This document shows positions 19,849 through 27,247 of a DNA stretch of 43,487 bases, piece by piece; position 1 is the first letter of the stretch, and every line of letters begins with the position of its first letter. Under the pieces are notes generated by a model. It was not told the DNA's origin. It ran no database searches and worked only from the letters and a program-made list of their open reading frames with translations. The translations under genes and the position numbers were made by a program. Origin of the DNA: Duganella sp. GTDB lineage: Bacteria; Pseudomonadota; Gammaproteobacteria; Burkholderiales; Burkholderiaceae_D. The stretch covers positions 1-43,487 of the forward strand of contig JAMFSU010000028.1 of the NCBI GenBank assembly GCA_026225475.1, read 5' to 3'.

Positions 19849-20010
19849 AGTGAGTTTTTATCTGCTTCCAGGAAAAAATGCCGCGCAGCGGCGTCGGGCC
19901 AGGGTCTCACTCTGGTGAGGCCTGCTGCACTCGGTGGGGGATTCTAACGTGACAGCCATAATCGTGTCGATGGCGGGCATAACTGAGCTAGCTTTGGGGC
20001 CTAACTGGCA

Positions 20011-20027
20011 AATTGGTCCAACCAATT
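20011..20027. promoter_or_regulatory. Perfect FadR/GntR-type operator O1
   Basis: AATTGGT-CCA-ACCAATT, a perfect 7+7 dyad with three-base spacer. It matches the TTGGT-N3-ACCAA layout bound by FadR-subfamily regulators such as PdhR and LldR, and resembles ExuR/UxuR sites. It lies about 160 bases upstream of kdgK. Confidence 0.75.
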
Positions 20028-20100
20028 ATATGCAGTTATTGTTAGCTGAAGGTGGTCGTATCTATTTGTTATATATGGATATTTGTTATTAAGCCACATA

Positions 20101-20134
20101 TTGGTCTAGTCAAATATTGACATGGTTAGACCAA
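20101..20134. promoter_or_regulatory. Paired operators O2/O3
   Basis: TTGGTCTA (20101-20108) and TAGACCAA (20127-20134) are perfect inverted copies. Within them TTGGT-CTA-GTCAA (20101-20113) and TGGT-TAG-ACCA (20123-20133) each resemble the O1 dyad, with centres about 21 bases (two helical turns) apart. This is consistent with cooperative binding of two regulator dimers. Confidence 0.65.
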
Positions 20135-20196
20135 AATGCGACCATCCTCAAAATTGGTTGTCCGATGATTGCTTTGAAGGCTGCTTTTCTATACAG

Positions 20197-20206
20197 TGGT
20201 AGACCA
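20197..20206. promoter_or_regulatory. Operator-like site O4 near the GntR gene start
   Basis: TGGT-AG-ACCA followed by AT; 25 bases upstream of the ATG at 20232 and directly after a TATACA hexamer. The spacer is two rather than three bases. The position would suit autorepression. Confidence 0.45.
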
Positions 20207-20231
20207 ATTTACAGTCGAAAAAGAGGGTGTT

Positions 20232-20996
20232 ATGGCAGATCGTCAGACTCGATCAGCAGCCGCGAAATTGGATGAAAGCAGCAAGAAAGCAGCACGTTCG
20301 GAGTCGTTGGAAACAGTTGCAGCGCCGGAGCGCTCCTACCAGCGATTGGCCGAACAGATTGCCGATTTGATACTCGATGGCGAATTTAAGGCTGGTGAGC
20401 GCTTGCCGTCGGAGCGCAGCCTGGCCGACCGCTTCGACATCAGCCGTACCTCGGTGCGCGAAGCCATCATTGCGCTGGAAGTGCAGGGTTTGGTGGAAGT
20501 GCGTGGCGGGTCCGGGATTTATGTGTGCGATGCGGCGACCAAGCCGGTTAGCTTTGTGCCCGATGGGGGCGCTGGACCGTTCGAGCTGTTGCGCGCACGT
20601 TGGGTGATCGAATCTGAAGTGGCGGCATTGGCGGCGCAGAACCGCACCGATGCCGACATCGACAAGATTTATGCGCAACTGGCAGCCATGGGACGCAACT
20701 TTCAGGCCAAGGTCGCCAACGAAAACGATGACCGCATGTTTCATGTGCGCCTGGCCGAAGCCAGTGGCAACAGTGTCATGGCGCAAGTGGTCACGGCCAT
20801 GTGGGATCAGTTGCGCGGTGTGTTGTGGAAAAAGCTGGAAGAGCATTTTCATGACCCGCAATTGCGCGAGGCCTCGCTGGAAGAGCATCAAAAGATTTTC
20901 GACGCGCTGGTGGCGCGGGATCCGGTAGCTGCCCGCGATGCCATGCGTGCGCATCTGGAGCGGATCATGAATGAATTTAAAAAAGCATGGCGTTAA
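20232..20996 (+). CDS. GntR-family transcriptional regulator, FadR subfamily
   Basis: The ATG at 20232 is preceded by AAGAGGG; a longer frame start lacks a ribosome site. The 254-residue protein has a poorly conserved 30-residue lead, a winged helix-turn-helix at about 36-98 (YQRLAEQIADLILDG, GERLPSERSLADRFDISRT, VREAIIALEVQGLVEVRGG), then an all-helical FCD ligand-binding domain (ELLRARWVIESEVAALAA, FHVRLAEASGNSVMAQVV, EEHQKIFDALVARD, RAHLERIMNEF). FCD proteins usually bind metal and a carboxylate effector. Its location between kdgK and the porin/ABC/GH31 genes, with matching operators, suggests it controls both; the effector might be a sugar acid, which is inference. Confidence 0.93.
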   Translation: MADRQTRSAAAKLDESSKKAARSESLETVAAPERSYQRLAEQIADLILDGEFKAGERLPSERSLADRFDISRTSVREAIIALEVQGLVEVRGGSGIYVCDAATKPVSFVPDGGAGPFELLRARWVIESEVAALAAQNRTDADIDKIYAQLAAMGRNFQAKVANENDDRMFHVRLAEASGNSVMAQVVTAMWDQLRGVLWKKLEEHFHDPQLREASLEEHQKIFDALVARDPVAARDAMRAHLERIMNEFKKAWR

Positions 20997-21376
20997 GACT
21001 ATTGCAGGCTTGGTCTGGCCGCCTTGCCCAATGAGGCTCCCGTAGAGGACGCCCTTAACCAGAAGGAGACAGCAATGATCAATACCGGCATCGGCACCTT
21101 GGTGTGTGATTTTCCGCCCCTGCGTATTTGCAGTAGTTGCGTTTGGGGCGCGGCCTGATGTAACCCGGTAGTCTGCCGACAGCGTCGCTGCGGCGGTATC
21201 TCTTTCCTTGTGGCGCATGATTGCAATGCAGTCGATTTGGTCTTGCCTTGCTGCAAGGGGAGTGTTGCGTCTTCGATTTGGTGAATACAGCTTTGAATCC
21301 GGCCTGTCTCGACGGGAGGGAGTCAATTTAGCGCGGAGCAATACCGCAATCATCCGAGCAAGAAAGAGGAGAAGAA
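20997..21376. other. Intergenic region before the porin gene
   Basis: 380 bases. It should hold the porin promoter. Two TTGGTCT half-sites (21010-21016 and 21237-21243) repeat the motif of the kdgK/gntR spacer. A very short open frame with a good ribosome site is listed separately. No terminator with a U-tract is seen after the regulator gene. Confidence 0.45.
21075..21158 (+). CDS. Possible 27-residue small ORF or leader peptide
   Basis: ATG at 21075 follows AAGGAG at a good spacing (AAGGAGACAGCA-ATG) and reads MINTGIGTLV then a stretch ending ICSSCVWGAA before TGA. There is no similarity I recognise. The case rests on the ribosome site and on its place between regulator and porin genes; it may be chance. 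Confidence 0.25.
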   Translation: MINTGIGTLVCDFPPLRICSSCVWGAA

Positions 21377-22552
21377 ATGAAACTACGACGTAATTGGGTA
21401 ATGGGAGGCATGGCCATCGCAGCCGCAGGTGCCGCAATGCCAGTCATGGCACAAAGCAGCGTGACAATCTACGGTGCAGTCGATGAAGCCATGGTGTACA
21501 CCAGCAATCAAAATGGTCCGCACAACATCTACATGCGTAGCGGCAATTTGAACGCCAGCAAGATCGGCTTCAAAGGCGCGGAAGATCTGGGCGGTGGTTT
21601 GCAAGGCGTGTTTACTCTCGAAAACGGTTTTAATGCAGATGACGGCAGCATGTCTTCGGCGGGCGTGCTGTTCAACCGTCAATCGTTTGTCGGTTTGTCC
21701 AGTAACAGTGCAGGAACTGTGCTGGCCGGTCGTCAATACACGCCATATTTCCAATATGTCGGCGCGATTGGCCCAACCAGCGTGCTCACCGGTGCGACCG
21801 GCGCTCACCCGGGCGACGTTGATGGTCTCGATACCACGGTGCGCATCAGCAACTCGGTGACTTACATTTCGCCAACCTTCGGCGGCGCGCAAGTCAGCGC
21901 ACTGTATGGTTTTGGCGAAACTGCTGGCGCTGTATCCACCGGCAATACTTATAGCTTGGCTGCCAAATGGGATATCAATGCCTGGAATTTTGCGGTCGGC
22001 TATCAACGCCTGCGCAATGGCTCCGGCTCTGCCAGCACCTGGAATTCGACGGCTTCCGGTAGCTTTGCCGTATCGCCCATCAACACCGGCTATTCCTCGG
22101 CCAACAATGTGACCATGCTCGCTGGTGCGTTGCGTTATACGTTTGGCCAATGGATGGTCGGCGCCAACCTGAGTACTGCGCAATACAACCCAGGTACTGG
22201 TTCGCTGTTTACGCAAAAGGCCAAGTTCAATACGGCTGGCGTGATCGGCACTTATCAGGCATCGCCAGCGCTGGCACTGGCAGCGGGCTATAGCTACACC
22301 CGTGCCAATGCTGCCAACGGCATCACCAATGCGGCAGCCTATCAACAGGTGGCACTGCAGCAAACCTACGCCTTGTCCAAGCGTACTGCCTTCTATTTCC
22401 TGGAAGCGTATCAATTGGCCAAGGGGCAGACCCTCAATGCAAGTGGCGCGATCATCAATGCGGTGCCTGCAGTGGGTGATTCGCAAAACAGTACGCCTTC
22501 CAACGGTCGTAACCAGACTGTGGTCATGGTTGGTATCCGTCACTTCTTTTAA
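21377..22552 (+). CDS. Outer-membrane porin, Burkholderiales type
   Basis: 391 residues. A signal peptide is cleaved near VMA; the mature start QSSVTIYGAVDEAMVYTSN and the last strand MVGIRHFF with terminal Phe are hallmarks of Gram-negative trimeric porins. NLNASKIGFKGAEDLGGGLQGVF and FNRQSFVGLS, AGRQYTPYF lie in the early strands and loop region. AGAGGAG precedes the ATG. An intrinsic terminator follows. Position before a sugar ABC importer suggests it provides the outer-membrane route for the same substrate, but it may be a general porin. Confidence 0.93.
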   Translation: MKLRRNWVMGGMAIAAAGAAMPVMAQSSVTIYGAVDEAMVYTSNQNGPHNIYMRSGNLNASKIGFKGAEDLGGGLQGVFTLENGFNADDGSMSSAGVLFNRQSFVGLSSNSAGTVLAGRQYTPYFQYVGAIGPTSVLTGATGAHPGDVDGLDTTVRISNSVTYISPTFGGAQVSALYGFGETAGAVSTGNTYSLAAKWDINAWNFAVGYQRLRNGSGSASTWNSTASGSFAVSPINTGYSSANNVTMLAGALRYTFGQWMVGANLSTAQYNPGTGSLFTQKAKFNTAGVIGTYQASPALALAAGYSYTRANAANGITNAAAYQQVALQQTYALSKRTAFYFLEAYQLAKGQTLNASGAIINAVPAVGDSQNSTPSNGRNQTVVMVGIRHFF

Positions 22553-22595
22553 TTGACGGTTGTTGTTGTAGCAAGTTGCAAAATAGCTTGAGGTT

Positions 22596-22630
22596 AACCA
22601 TCCGGATCGACACCTCCGGATGGTTTTTTT
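22596..22630 (+). terminator. Intrinsic terminator after the porin gene
   Basis: An 11-base perfect stem (AACCATCCGGA / TCCGGATGGTT) with an eight-base loop, followed by T's, 44 bases after the porin stop. It separates porin transcription from the ABC operon, so the latter probably has its own start within 22631-22694 or relies on read-through. Confidence 0.88.
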
Positions 22631-22694
22631 GAGTATGATCCAAGCATAAAAACGGCAGCCGTTCAGCGGCGCCAACACTGATGGAGACAAGTTG

Positions 22695-23984
22695 ATGACG
22701 CAAGCCAATCGTCGCCGCGCGCTGGCACTGACAGCCATGGGCAGCGCCCTGTTGAGCCTGTCCTTGCTGGCAGCCAATATACAAGCCGCAGAACTGCGGG
22801 TGATGTGTTACCAGGATGGTAACGAATGCGATGTGCTGACCGAACTGTCGAAACGGTTTGAGAGCAAGAATGCCGACATCAAGATCATCATCGACAAGGT
22901 GCCCTACAAGACCGTGGTCGAACAATTGCCGGTGCAACTGGCATCCGGTCAAGGTCCCGATATCGCTCGCGTGACCGAGATTGGCGGCTTGTCAAAATAC
23001 TACCTGGACATCGGGCCCTATCTGAAGGACCGCGACTACTGGGAAAAGAATTTCTCCAATACCCTGAGCTGGATGCGCACGCGCGCCGGCGACAAGGGTA
23101 TCTATGGCTTGTTGTCGCAACTGACGGTGACCGGGCCTTATGTCAACAAGACCTTGTTTGAACAAGCCAATGTGCCAATGCCAGGCCCCAAGGCAACCTG
23201 GGATGACTGGGTCGCTGCCACGCGTAAGGTCGCCAAGGCGACCCAGGTCGATGCCGCCATGGCCTGGGATCGTTCCGGTCATCGCTTTGCCGGACCCGCA
23301 ATCAGCTATGGCGCCAAGATTTTCAACGGCAGCGGTGAATTGGTGGTCGACGACGGCTACAGGGCCATCGTGCAAAAGTTTGTCGACTGGAACAAGGATG
23401 GCACTATGGCGCGCGAAGTCTGGGCCGGTGCTGGTGGTTCGGCCTATCGGGATGCGTTTGAAGACTTCAAGAATGGTCGCATTGTCATGTATCTGAGCGG
23501 TTCCTGGCAGATTCGCCGCATGAACAGCCAGATTGGCAAGAATTTCGACTGGGTAGTGGTGCCCAATCCTTGCGGACCGGCGGCTTGCTCCGGCATGCCG
23601 GGCGGCGCCGCATTGGTCGCGCTCAAGGGCAGCAAGTCACCCAAGGAGGTGGCGCGCTACCTCGATTTTCTGGCCCAGGAAGATAACTATGCCGAGCTGA
23701 TCGCCAAGACCGAAAACCTGCCGGCACACATGGGCCTGGTGCAAAAGGGTGTCAACTACAACTCGGCGCCGGAAATCAAGGCAGCACTGGCAGTGTTCTC
23801 GGCCGACATTCCACGACTGTCGCCGTTGGCCTACCGCTTGCAAGGGTATCAATACAATCGCTCGCTGATGTTCCCCACGGTGACGCGGGTAACCCAGGCT
23901 ATCGTCGGTGAAATGAGTGTGGCCGATGCCATGACGCGTTTGTCCAGCGATATGGCCGAATCGGTGCGGCAAGCCCGCAAGTAA
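22695..23984 (+). CDS. Sugar ABC transporter, periplasmic binding protein
   Basis: 429 residues from the ATG at 22695 with GGAGA upstream. A signal peptide (ALTAMGSALLSLSLLAANIQA) precedes AELRVMCYQDGNECDVLTEL. It is a cluster-B/family 1 solute-binding protein: KRFESKNADIKIII, QLASGQGPDIARVTEIGGL, FNGSGELVVDDGY, MYLSGSWQIRRMN, MPGGAALVALKG. Two cysteine pairs may form disulfides. It is the first gene of an SBP-permease-permease-ATPase-GH31 operon, so the ligand is likely an alpha-linked oligosaccharide or glycoside; sequence alone does not name it. Confidence 0.9.
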   Translation: MTQANRRRALALTAMGSALLSLSLLAANIQAAELRVMCYQDGNECDVLTELSKRFESKNADIKIIIDKVPYKTVVEQLPVQLASGQGPDIARVTEIGGLSKYYLDIGPYLKDRDYWEKNFSNTLSWMRTRAGDKGIYGLLSQLTVTGPYVNKTLFEQANVPMPGPKATWDDWVAATRKVAKATQVDAAMAWDRSGHRFAGPAISYGAKIFNGSGELVVDDGYRAIVQKFVDWNKDGTMAREVWAGAGGSAYRDAFEDFKNGRIVMYLSGSWQIRRMNSQIGKNFDWVVVPNPCGPAACSGMPGGAALVALKGSKSPKEVARYLDFLAQEDNYAELIAKTENLPAHMGLVQKGVNYNSAPEIKAALAVFSADIPRLSPLAYRLQGYQYNRSLMFPTVTRVTQAIVGEMSVADAMTRLSSDMAESVRQARK

Positions 23985-24049
23985 GCTGCATTGCCGTCGG
24001 CTGGTGCTGCGTATGCCGCGGCACCGCCTGCGGCGCACCAGGAGGCGTC

Positions 24050-25045
24050 GTGAGTTTCATTGCAAGCTGCTTTTTTAATTTGTTTGAACCGCTGTTCCGC
24101 CTTGGTCAGCGCTGGTTGGGGTTGTCCCGTATTGCCTGGTTGTTCGTGGCACCGAACCTGATCATCTTCGGCTTGTTCACATTCTTGCCGATCATTATCA
24201 ATTTTCACTATGCGATGACCGCCGGGGTGCAGATCATGCCATCCCAGCGGCCATTCGTCGGTACTGAAAATTTCGCCCTGTTGTTTGAATGCCGCGATCA
24301 TTTCGATCTGGCAACCTGCAATCAAGACCTGTTCTGGAAAGCCATCAGCAACACCAGCAAGTTCACGGTGCTGCAGGTCATCCTGATGATGTTCTTTTCG
24401 CTGCTGACGGCCCTGGTGCTCAATCGCAAGATCATTGGCCGCAGTTTTTGGCGCGGCGTGTTCTTTTATCCAGTGCTGTTGTCGCCGGTGGTGGTGGCCT
24501 TGTTGTGGAAATGGATACTGCAAAAGCATGGCTTGCTCAATGCCGGGTTGCTGGCGGCCGGACTCGATTCGCGCGAGTGGTTGACCGATTCGGGTTGGTC
24601 GTTTTTCTGGGTCATTTTTGTCTCGATCTGGGCCCATATGGGTTTCTATACGCTGATCCTGCTGGCAGGCCTGCAGGCGATTCCGCGTGAGGTCTATGAC
24701 GCCGCCGAAATGGATGCCGCATCACCGTGGCGCACCCTGTATCGCATCACGCTTCCGTTGCTGATGCCCAATCTGATTGTGGTGGTGGTGCTGGCACTGA
24801 TCCGGGCGATTCAGATTTTCGATGAAGTGTTTGTGCTGACCGGCGGCGGGCCGGGATCGGCCACCACCTTCATTGTGCAATACATTTACCAGGTTGGCTT
24901 TGCCGAACAGATTCATCTTTACGGACTGGCAGCGGCAGCCTCGCTGGTGCTGGCCGCCGGTATTCTGGTGTTGACGCTGATTCAGCTGAAACTGTCCCGT
25001 GCCGGTAAACACGGATCAAAAAACGGATCAAAACAGGAACGCTAG
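24050..25045 (+). CDS. Sugar ABC transporter permease (MalF/AglF type)
   Basis: 331 residues, starting at GTG with a perfect AGGAGG four bases upstream. About six membrane segments; the EAA loop reads REVYDAAEMDAASPWRTLYRITLPLL, in two pieces REVYDAAEMDAAS and PWRTLYRITLPLL. VLTGGGPGSATTFIVQYIY is the characteristic conserved segment of sugar permeases. The C-terminus is a charged Lys/Ser-rich tail. It follows the binding protein by 65 bases and precedes the second permease by one base. Confidence 0.92.
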   Translation: MSFIASCFFNLFEPLFRLGQRWLGLSRIAWLFVAPNLIIFGLFTFLPIIINFHYAMTAGVQIMPSQRPFVGTENFALLFECRDHFDLATCNQDLFWKAISNTSKFTVLQVILMMFFSLLTALVLNRKIIGRSFWRGVFFYPVLLSPVVVALLWKWILQKHGLLNAGLLAAGLDSREWLTDSGWSFFWVIFVSIWAHMGFYTLILLAGLQAIPREVYDAAEMDAASPWRTLYRITLPLLMPNLIVVVVLALIRAIQIFDEVFVLTGGGPGSATTFIVQYIYQVGFAEQIHLYGLAAAASLVLAAGILVLTLIQLKLSRAGKHGSKNGSKQER

Positions 25046-25046
25046 C

Positions 25047-26099
25047 ATGCGCCAATTCTTTACCCGCACTCGCGGTCGCACGCGGCTGCACTGGACCGAC
25101 TGGTTGACCTACTTGTACCTGTTTGCGGGACTGTTGCTGATGTTTGCGCCAGTGCTGTGGCTGGTGTTGTCGTCGCTCAAGAGTGAAGCCGCCATCAGTG
25201 ACTTTCCACCGACTTTACTGCCCTATACGCAAAAGATGGTGATGCTGGCCGACGAGCAGGGTGTGCAAAAACTGCGTCCGCTATTTCTGGTGCAAGGGGC
25301 CGATGGCAAGCCGCATCAAATGGTGGAGTTGCGCCGCATCGGCATCATCGCGACCATGGTGGATGCGGTCCACCCCGAGCAGCAAGTCAAGATCAATATC
25401 AAGCTGCGCACGCCGGTACGTGAAGTCAGTGTCGCCACCGGCAATTACACCGGCTTGTTCGCCAAGTTCAATTTCTTGCAGAACCTCAATAACAGCGTGT
25501 TCATCACCGTGGTGGCGACCTTGATCACCTTGCTGTTCAATTCGATGGCCGCTTTTGCGTTGTCCAAATACCGTTTTCGCGGGCAGCAAACAGTGCTGCT
25601 GTTGATCATTGCGACGTTGATGATTCCACCCACCATCATTCTGGTGCCAGCGTTCCTGATCGTCTCCGGTGTGGGTTTGTTCAATAGTCTGTGGGGGGTG
25701 ATCTGGCCGGCTGTAGCGACGCCTACCGGGGTGTTTTTGCTGCGCCAGTACATGCTGACGATACCCGATGAATTGATCGAGGCAGCACGCATGGACAATG
25801 CCAGCGAATGGCGCATTTACTGGAAAATTGTCTTGCCATTATCGGCACCGGCCTTGGCGGTGCTGGCGATTTTTTCGGTGATGTGGCGCTGGAATGACTT
25901 TCTGTGGCCGTTGCTGGTGTTGTCCAAGCCAGAGAAATTCACCTTGCAGTTGGCGCTCAATTCGTTCCAGGGCGAGTTGACCACCGAATGGCATTATCTG
26001 TTGGCCATGACGGTGATCACGCTGGTGCCGGTGACGCTGGTATTCGCCTTTTTGCAAAAATACATCGCCACTGGTATTGCCAGCGCTGGCGTGAAATAA
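25047..26099 (+). CDS. Sugar ABC transporter permease (MalG/AglG type) with large periplasmic insert
   Basis: The ATG at 25047 lies one base after the previous stop, with AGGAA upstream; 350 residues. After the first membrane helix (LYLFAGLLLMFAPVLWLVLS) there is a roughly 90-residue hydrophilic insert before the second (NNSVFITVVATLITLLFNSM). Such inserts are seen in alpha-glucoside AglG-like permeases. EAA loop: LIEAARMDNASEWRIYWKI. The C-terminal half has RWNDFLWPLLVLSK and FQGELTTEWHYLLA. The insert may contact the binding protein. Confidence 0.92.
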   Translation: MRQFFTRTRGRTRLHWTDWLTYLYLFAGLLLMFAPVLWLVLSSLKSEAAISDFPPTLLPYTQKMVMLADEQGVQKLRPLFLVQGADGKPHQMVELRRIGIIATMVDAVHPEQQVKINIKLRTPVREVSVATGNYTGLFAKFNFLQNLNNSVFITVVATLITLLFNSMAAFALSKYRFRGQQTVLLLIIATLMIPPTIILVPAFLIVSGVGLFNSLWGVIWPAVATPTGVFLLRQYMLTIPDELIEAARMDNASEWRIYWKIVLPLSAPALAVLAIFSVMWRWNDFLWPLLVLSKPEKFTLQLALNSFQGELTTEWHYLLAMTVITLVPVTLVFAFLQKYIATGIASAGVK

Positions 26100-26128
26100 C
26101 ATCAAACCGTTCTACGTCGGGAGTTGGC

Positions 26129-27193
26129 ATGGCAACACTGCAGTTACAACAAGTCGTCAAACGTTTTGACAATACGACGACCTTGCACGGTATCGATCTC
26201 GATGTCGCCGATGGTGAATTCGTCGTCTTTGTGGGGCCATCAGGTTGTGGCAAGTCAACGCTGCTGCGCGTGATTTCTGGCCTGGAGCCAGCCAGTTCCG
26301 GCCGCGTTCTGATTGCCGGCGAGGATGTCAGCAATCGTTCGGCCGCCGAGCGCGGCTGCGCCATGGTATTTCAGTCCTATGCACTGTATCCGCATATGAC
26401 GGTGTACGACAACATGGCTTTCGGCCTGATCAATTCGGGTGTGAAGAAGGCTGATGTGGTCCGTAAGGTTGGTGAAGCGGCACGCATGTTGCGTCTGGAA
26501 GAGCTGCTACAGCGCAAGCCGACGCAATTGTCGGGCGGCCAGCGTCAGCGTGTCGCGATCGGTCGCGCCATTGTGCGCGATCCCAAACTGTTCCTGTTCG
26601 ACGAACCCTTGTCCAATCTCGACGCCGAACTGCGGATTTCGATGCGCGCTGAAATTCGCGATCTGCACACCCGGCTCGGCACCACCATGGTGTACGTCAC
26701 GCATGATCAGGTCGAGGCGATGACCATGGCAGACAAGATCGTCGTGCTGCGCGCTGGCAAGGTCGAGCAAATCGGCGCGCCATTGGCGTTGTACAACCGT
26801 CCCGCCAATCGTTTCGTGGCGGGCTTCATTGGCTCGCCGCGGATGAACTTCCTGCCGGTTGCTGCGCTCGGTACCGCATTGACGCAGCGTTTGCAATTGC
26901 CGGTCGGGGCCGATAGCGTCGGCATTCGTCCCGAGCATGTGGTGCCAGATGCGGCCGGGGCGATTTCACTGTTGATTACTCAGATCGAACGCATGGGCAG
27001 CAGCAGTCTGGTACGCGGCAAGATCGCGCATGCCGATGCCGGGCCGGAAAGCGGCTTTGAATTCGTGCTCAATGGGCAAACCGAGTTGCAGGAGCGTAGT
27101 CTGGTGTCGCTGGATTTTCCTGCGGCACAATTGCATTGTTTCGATGCCCAGGGTTTGCGTATGGAACTCGCTGCGCAGCGACACGCAGCCTGA
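26129..27193 (+). CDS. Sugar ABC transporter ATP-binding protein (MalK/UgpC family)
   Basis: 354 residues from the ATG at 26129, with GGGAG upstream. Walker [10 protein letters not shown] at 36-44, VFQSYALYPHM Q-loop, LSGGQRQR from 134, LFLFDEP Walker B and [11 protein letters not shown] are intact. The C-terminal regulatory domain follows (FIGSPRMNFLP, SVGIRPEHVVP). It is the energy subunit for the two permeases upstream. It is a paralogue of UgpC about 17 kb away but clearly diverged. The GH31 gene follows after 54 bases. Confidence 0.93.
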   Translation: MATLQLQQVVKRFDNTTTLHGIDLDVADGEFVVFVGPSGCGKSTLLRVISGLEPASSGRVLIAGEDVSNRSAAERGCAMVFQSYALYPHMTVYDNMAFGLINSGVKKADVVRKVGEAARMLRLEELLQRKPTQLSGGQRQRVAIGRAIVRDPKLFLFDEPLSNLDAELRISMRAEIRDLHTRLGTTMVYVTHDQVEAMTMADKIVVLRAGKVEQIGAPLALYNRPANRFVAGFIGSPRMNFLPVAALGTALTQRLQLPVGADSVGIRPEHVVPDAAGAISLLITQIERMGSSSLVRGKIAHADAGPESGFEFVLNGQTELQERSLVSLDFPAAQLHCFDAQGLRMELAAQRHAA

Positions 27194-27247
27194 TGGCCTC
27201 TCACTACCGATCGTGAACAGCCTCTACATCGCCGTCAGGACCACCTC

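Larger units (their letters stand above)
19849..20231. promoter_or_regulatory. Divergent control region between kdgK and the GntR regulator
   Basis: A 383-base AT-rich spacer with no gene. It carries several copies of a TTGGT/ACCAA motif in dyad or half-site form (listed separately) and should contain the divergent promoters of kdgK and the regulator gene. A TATACA hexamer at 20190-20195, just before the last motif, could be the -10 of the regulator promoter. Further half-sites include ATTGGTTG near 20153. Confidence 0.7.
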
